NCBI GenBank assembly: GCA_023427705.1
Contig: JAEZAL010000251.1
Location: 1 to 6,298 of the forward strand
Direction: 5' to 3'
Source: Bacillota bacterium
GTDB lineage: Bacteria; Bacillota; Clostridia; Clostridiales; Clostridiaceae
DNA length: 6,298 nt
Shown: one piece after another, positions 6,250 through 6,298 of the stretch
Layout: every line of letters begins with the position of its first letter
Numbering within the stretch: the first letter of the stretch is position 1
Notes under the pieces: generated by a model
Database searches by the model: none
The model's input: only the letters and a program-made list of their open reading frames with translations
What the model was told of the DNA's origin: nothing
Program-made: the position numbers and the translations under genes

Positions 6250-6298
6250 ATGCAGCAAAATAATAGATTAAAAGCAGTAATATTTGATATGGATGGGG
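6250..6298 (+). CDS. HAD-superfamily hydrolase, 3'-truncated by the window
   Basis: Only the first 16 codons are visible (MQQNNRLKAVIFDMDG), then the window ends. KAVIFDMDG is the HAD motif I, with nucleophile and acid/base Asp residues at 13 and 15. The VIFDMDG form is typical of the beta-phosphoglucomutase/phosphoglycolate-phosphatase-like branch (HAD IA), not of the Cof type encoded upstream. The start is well supported by GGAGGA (6240-6245) 4 nt before the ATG. The product and substrate cannot be specified from this fragment. Confidence 0.8.
   Translation, partial: MQQNNRLKAVIFDMDG

Overview
The window is AT-rich (roughly 30% G+C by eye). It has strong AGGAGG-type ribosome binding sites, A/T-ending codons and compact intergenic hairpins followed by T-runs. 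This points to a Firmicute, most likely Clostridium sensu stricto; the species cannot be named from the sequence. All intact genes read on the + strand.

Layout from left to right: (1) The 3' part of an unrecognised multidomain protein (2-1195), probably cut by the window edge, ends in a double stop and a hairpin at 1203-1230. (2) The next 480 bp contain no intact gene. They hold a decayed membrane-protein fragment (1297-1491) that resembles the C-terminal end of OPT-family oligopeptide transporters, then an AT-rich leader. (3) A complete transketolase gene (1679-3649) has all the expected catalytic residues and ends in a hairpin at 3669-3715. (4) A recognisable extended -10 promoter (3736-3766) leads to an alpha/beta-hydrolase esterase of the acetyl-esterase/xylanase-esterase type (3864-4691), closed by a perfect 12-bp terminator stem. 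(5) A Cof-type HAD phosphatase (4895-5779) is followed by a strong terminator. (6) A small helical protein of unknown function (5898-6170) follows. (7) The first 16 codons of a second HAD-superfamily hydrolase (from 6250) lie beside a 10-bp inverted repeat that abuts its ribosome binding site.

The genes look like separate transcription units rather than one operon: the first gene, transketolase, the esterase and the Cof phosphatase each have their own terminator-like hairpin. Only the 90-residue gene and the last HAD gene have no visible terminator between them. The shared theme is general carbohydrate and phosphate metabolism: non-oxidative pentose phosphate pathway, ester hydrolysis (possibly of acetylated sugars) and sugar-phosphate dephosphorylation. 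No mobile element, CRISPR array, tRNA, rRNA or recognisable riboswitch was seen. I find no convincing new system here. The items most worth a second look are the transporter remnant, the inverted repeat at the right end, and the unrecognised proteins at 2-1195 and 5898-6170.
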